From Chlorobium sp. (GTDB taxonomy: Bacteria > Bacteroidota > Chlorobiia > Chlorobiales > Chlorobiaceae), in NCBI GenBank assembly GCA_028277225.1, contig JANQHB010000075.1, positions 1 through 53,046 of the forward strand: 53,046 nucleotides of DNA, in the 5' to 3' direction. The translations under genes and the position numbers were made by a program. The notes under the pieces were generated by a model. The model had not been told where the DNA came from. It saw nothing but the letters and a program-made list of their open reading frames with translations, and made no database searches. Below are positions 51,072 to 53,046 of this stretch, one piece after another (within the stretch, counting starts at the first letter, position 1; each line of letters begins with the position of its first letter).

Positions 51072-53046
51072 TTACAAACGGTAAGCAAGTTGCAGCCCGA
51101 TCTCTCGCGGGGGACTGTAAATATCGTAAAACCCGTAATAATTGATGCTGTCATATTTGGTATCGAGCAGATTGTACGCATACAGATAGACATCGAGTTG
51201 ATCGAATTCATAGCCGATTTTCGCATTGACCAGTTCGTACGACTCCCTGATGTCTTTATTACCATTATCCAGGTACATATCACCGTAACCCACCAGGTCG
51301 GCCGAAAGGAACAGACCACTCCCATGTCTGTACATTGCCCCTAAATTAAACGTATATTCCGGTGCAAACGGACTCTTGTTACCCGAATAATCTCCCAGGG
51401 CGTCTTCGAAAGTGTCAAAGGTGGTGTCGTTATATCCAAGCCCGGCAGTAATGGCCAACCCTTCCAGCACCCTGGCCGTCAACTCGACTTCCGCTCCTTT
51501 GGCCGTGGCTTCTGCTGCATTTGTAACATAGGTAGTTATGGGAGTCACCCATTCCTCCACCTGCATGTTCTGAATGTCCATGTAGTAAATGCTGGCATTG
51601 ACAAGCAGGCGATCTTCCAGAAAGCTTGTTTTGACGCCAACCTCATAATTCCAGAGCTCTTCAGGGTCATAGGTCAAAAACTCCAGATCGGTTACTGTAT
51701 TGTTAAAGCCACCGGTCCGGTAACCCTCGGCTATGGTAGCGTATACATTGATTTCCGGGGTCAATCGATACCGCAAACCGAATTTGGGAGTTATTTTTTC
51801 CCAGGACTCATCTCCATCGCTCGAGAGCAAGGCATCCTCATATTCCATATTTTGCCATTCATATCTTAGCCCCCCAACCACATTGACGGCATTTGTCAGC
51901 TTATAATCAACCTGACCGTACACCGCATAAGAGTCCCCGGTAATCTCACGGTCGGTCGTCCTCATTCTGGAGTTGTCAGGCAGTATACTTCCCACGACCA
52001 TATCATTTACATGCGAGTCTCCGTACAAGGAAAGCTGCCCTCTCATGCGCCCGGACTGCCAGTTCAGTCTGAACTCCTGGGATACATTGGAAAACTCGTA
52101 CTGGCTATAGACGTGGTAAATCGGCATAGACACAAAATCAAAATCCGCCACTGCCTCCCAGTCAGTCATTTTCCTTGCGGTAATGGACGTCAAACGCATG
52201 GAATCATTCAGATCATAGGCAATTTTCAGGGAATGGATATCGTTATAGGCTTCCTTCTCCGGTCGCAGATCGGAACCGACCGTTCGCTCCGGAGGTTTTA
52301 CGGTTCCAAGCATCGCATGCAGATTATCGCCTCCGACAATAGCGCCGCTGCCTTCATCTGCAAAGAGTCTGGACATGATCAAAGAGATATCCCAGTCCGG
52401 TGTAGGGGTCCATCTGAGCTGTGCACGACCGTAGTACCGTTCCCGATCGTTGTCGGTGCCCCCGAGATAGGTGTTTTCAATAAAACCGTCTTTACTGTCG
52501 AATTGCCCGGCGAAACTGAAAAAAAGTTTTTCCTCAATAAAAGGCCCGCTCACTGTTCCCATGACAAGCCGCTTGTTGTCTTCACCAATTTCACCCCCTA
52601 TTCTTCCCCGCCACTTGTTCCCAGGTTGACGTGTAATGACATTGATAGCCCCTGCCTCGGTGTTTTTACCGTACAGTGTGCCCTGGGGCCCCCTGAGCAC
52701 CTCTATCCGTTCTATATCGAGCAGACCCGTTATATATCCCTGACTGGCTACAATCGGCACCCCGTCAACGTAAAGACCGACAGAAGAAGAGAACGTGTTT
52801 GCTGGAGCGGTAACGCCACGCATGGAAGGCTGGGCGAACATGTCAGTCATACCTGTATCAAAAATCATTAAACCCGGAATATGGTCCGCCAGCTTCCAGA
52901 TACCGTCAATATGCTTGTCTTCAACATCATAACCGGTCATTACAGTGACACTGACAGGAACGTCTTTAAGCTCTTCCTCCTGTTTCTGGGCTGTAACGAT
53001 CATTTCCTGTGCTTCGAATGCAGCATAAGACCGATCCTCCCGGACG
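51072..53046 (-). CDS. TonB-dependent siderophore-type receptor (group 1), 5' end beyond window
   Basis: At least 657 aa. The frame stays open to the window edge (…VREDRSYAAFEAQEMIVTAQK), so the signal peptide and start are missing; the ATG at 53003 is internal. The TonB box region is EMIVTAQK. The plug has SMRGVTAPANTFSSSVGLYVDG and VLRGPQGTLYGKNTEAGAINVI. The barrel ends EIGLQLAYRL. It is closely related to the receptors at 19.3 and 30.3 kb. Regulation cannot be seen. Confidence 0.9.
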   Translation of the reverse strand, partial: VREDRSYAAFEAQEMIVTAQKQEEELKDVPVSVTVMTGYDVEDKHIDGIWKLADHIPGLMIFDTGMTDMFAQPSMRGVTAPANTFSSSVGLYVDGVPIVASQGYITGLLDIERIEVLRGPQGTLYGKNTEAGAINVITRQPGNKWRGRIGGEIGEDNKRLVMGTVSGPFIEEKLFFSFAGQFDSKDGFIENTYLGGTDNDRERYYGRAQLRWTPTPDWDISLIMSRLFADEGSGAIVGGDNLHAMLGTVKPPERTVGSDLRPEKEAYNDIHSLKIAYDLNDSMRLTSITARKMTDWEAVADFDFVSMPIYHVYSQYEFSNVSQEFRLNWQSGRMRGQLSLYGDSHVNDMVVGSILPDNSRMRTTDREITGDSYAVYGQVDYKLTNAVNVVGGLRYEWQNMEYEDALLSSDGDESWEKITPKFGLRYRLTPEINVYATIAEGYRTGGFNNTVTDLEFLTYDPEELWNYEVGVKTSFLEDRLLVNASIYYMDIQNMQVEEWVTPITTYVTNAAEATAKGAEVELTARVLEGLAITAGLGYNDTTFDTFEDALGDYSGNKSPFAPEYTFNLGAMYRHGSGLFLSADLVGYGDMYLDNGNKDIRESYELVNAKIGYEFDQLDVYLYAYNLLDTKYDSINYYGFYDIYSPPREIGLQLAYRL

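Overview
The window looks like a chromosome segment of a green sulfur bacterium (Chlorobiaceae, close to Chlorobium or Prosthecochloris). The strongest evidence is the pair of small 2[4Fe-4S] ferredoxins at 36.4-36.8 kb, the first of which reads like the classic Chlorobium ferredoxin. A DnaG without its zinc ligands, a CarB split into two genes and a fused RibBA also fit the Chlorobi/Bacteroidota side of the tree. No rRNA, tRNA or CRISPR array was seen.

Layout. 0-8.2 kb is core metabolism: the N-terminus of a membrane protein, dnaG, a DUF2784 protein, glyA, ribBA and the C-terminal half of carB. From 8.2 kb onward almost everything concerns metal, above all iron. 8.5-14.0 kb is a TonB receptor + ABC ATPase + DUF4857 permease cassette, bounded by a 39-bp direct repeat of the carB 3' end. 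14.0-16.7 kb holds a SLOG-fold protein, a ferritin-like protein, three tandem small-RNA-like units, a DtxR-family regulator and a DUF3793 protein. 17-36 kb holds three AraC-type regulators, three TonB receptors, feoAB, a methyltransferase and a YbtP/YbtQ-like ABC pair. 36.3-40.1 kb holds a fourth sRNA-like unit, two ferredoxins and a feoA-feoA-feoB-feoC operon. 40.4-44.4 kb holds gene remnants, a TonB receptor and a fourth AraC regulator. 44.5-49.2 kb is an outer-membrane protein / LolA-like / MMPL exporter operon. 49.7-50.8 kb is a nickel/cobalt exporter with its CsoR/RcnR-type sensor. 51.1 kb to the edge is a sixth TonB receptor.

Regulation. Eleven copies of a 19-bp palindrome, centred on GTC and roughly TTTATTTKGTCYAAATAAA, lie upstream of these iron genes. 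In eight cases the palindrome supplies the -35 hexamer of a promoter whose -10 (TATATT-like) lies 15-16 nt further on. The DtxR-family protein encoded here is the best candidate repressor; a Fur protein encoded elsewhere is not excluded.

Most interesting system. Seven of these promoters drive only about 75 nt: a 5' hairpin, a single-stranded CATTGTT...CTCCTT-type core, and a GC-rich hairpin followed by a T-tract. Three are in tandem before dtxR, one precedes araC, one stands alone beside the ferredoxin genes, and two divergent ones precede feoA and the MMPL operon. The core is the complement of a ribosome-binding site plus start codon, and the copy next to the ferredoxins matches the ferredoxin initiation region. 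I infer an iron-starvation sRNA family analogous in logic to RyhB/PrrF. This is a prediction from sequence only.

The intergenic DNA is crowded with short inverted-repeat (MITE-like) elements ending in GGGCACC/GGTGCCC that repeatedly sit on stop codons, and with degenerate repeat families. Gene remnants (a methyltransferase, an ABC ATPase and an internally deleted outer-membrane protein gene) show that the iron island is being remodelled.
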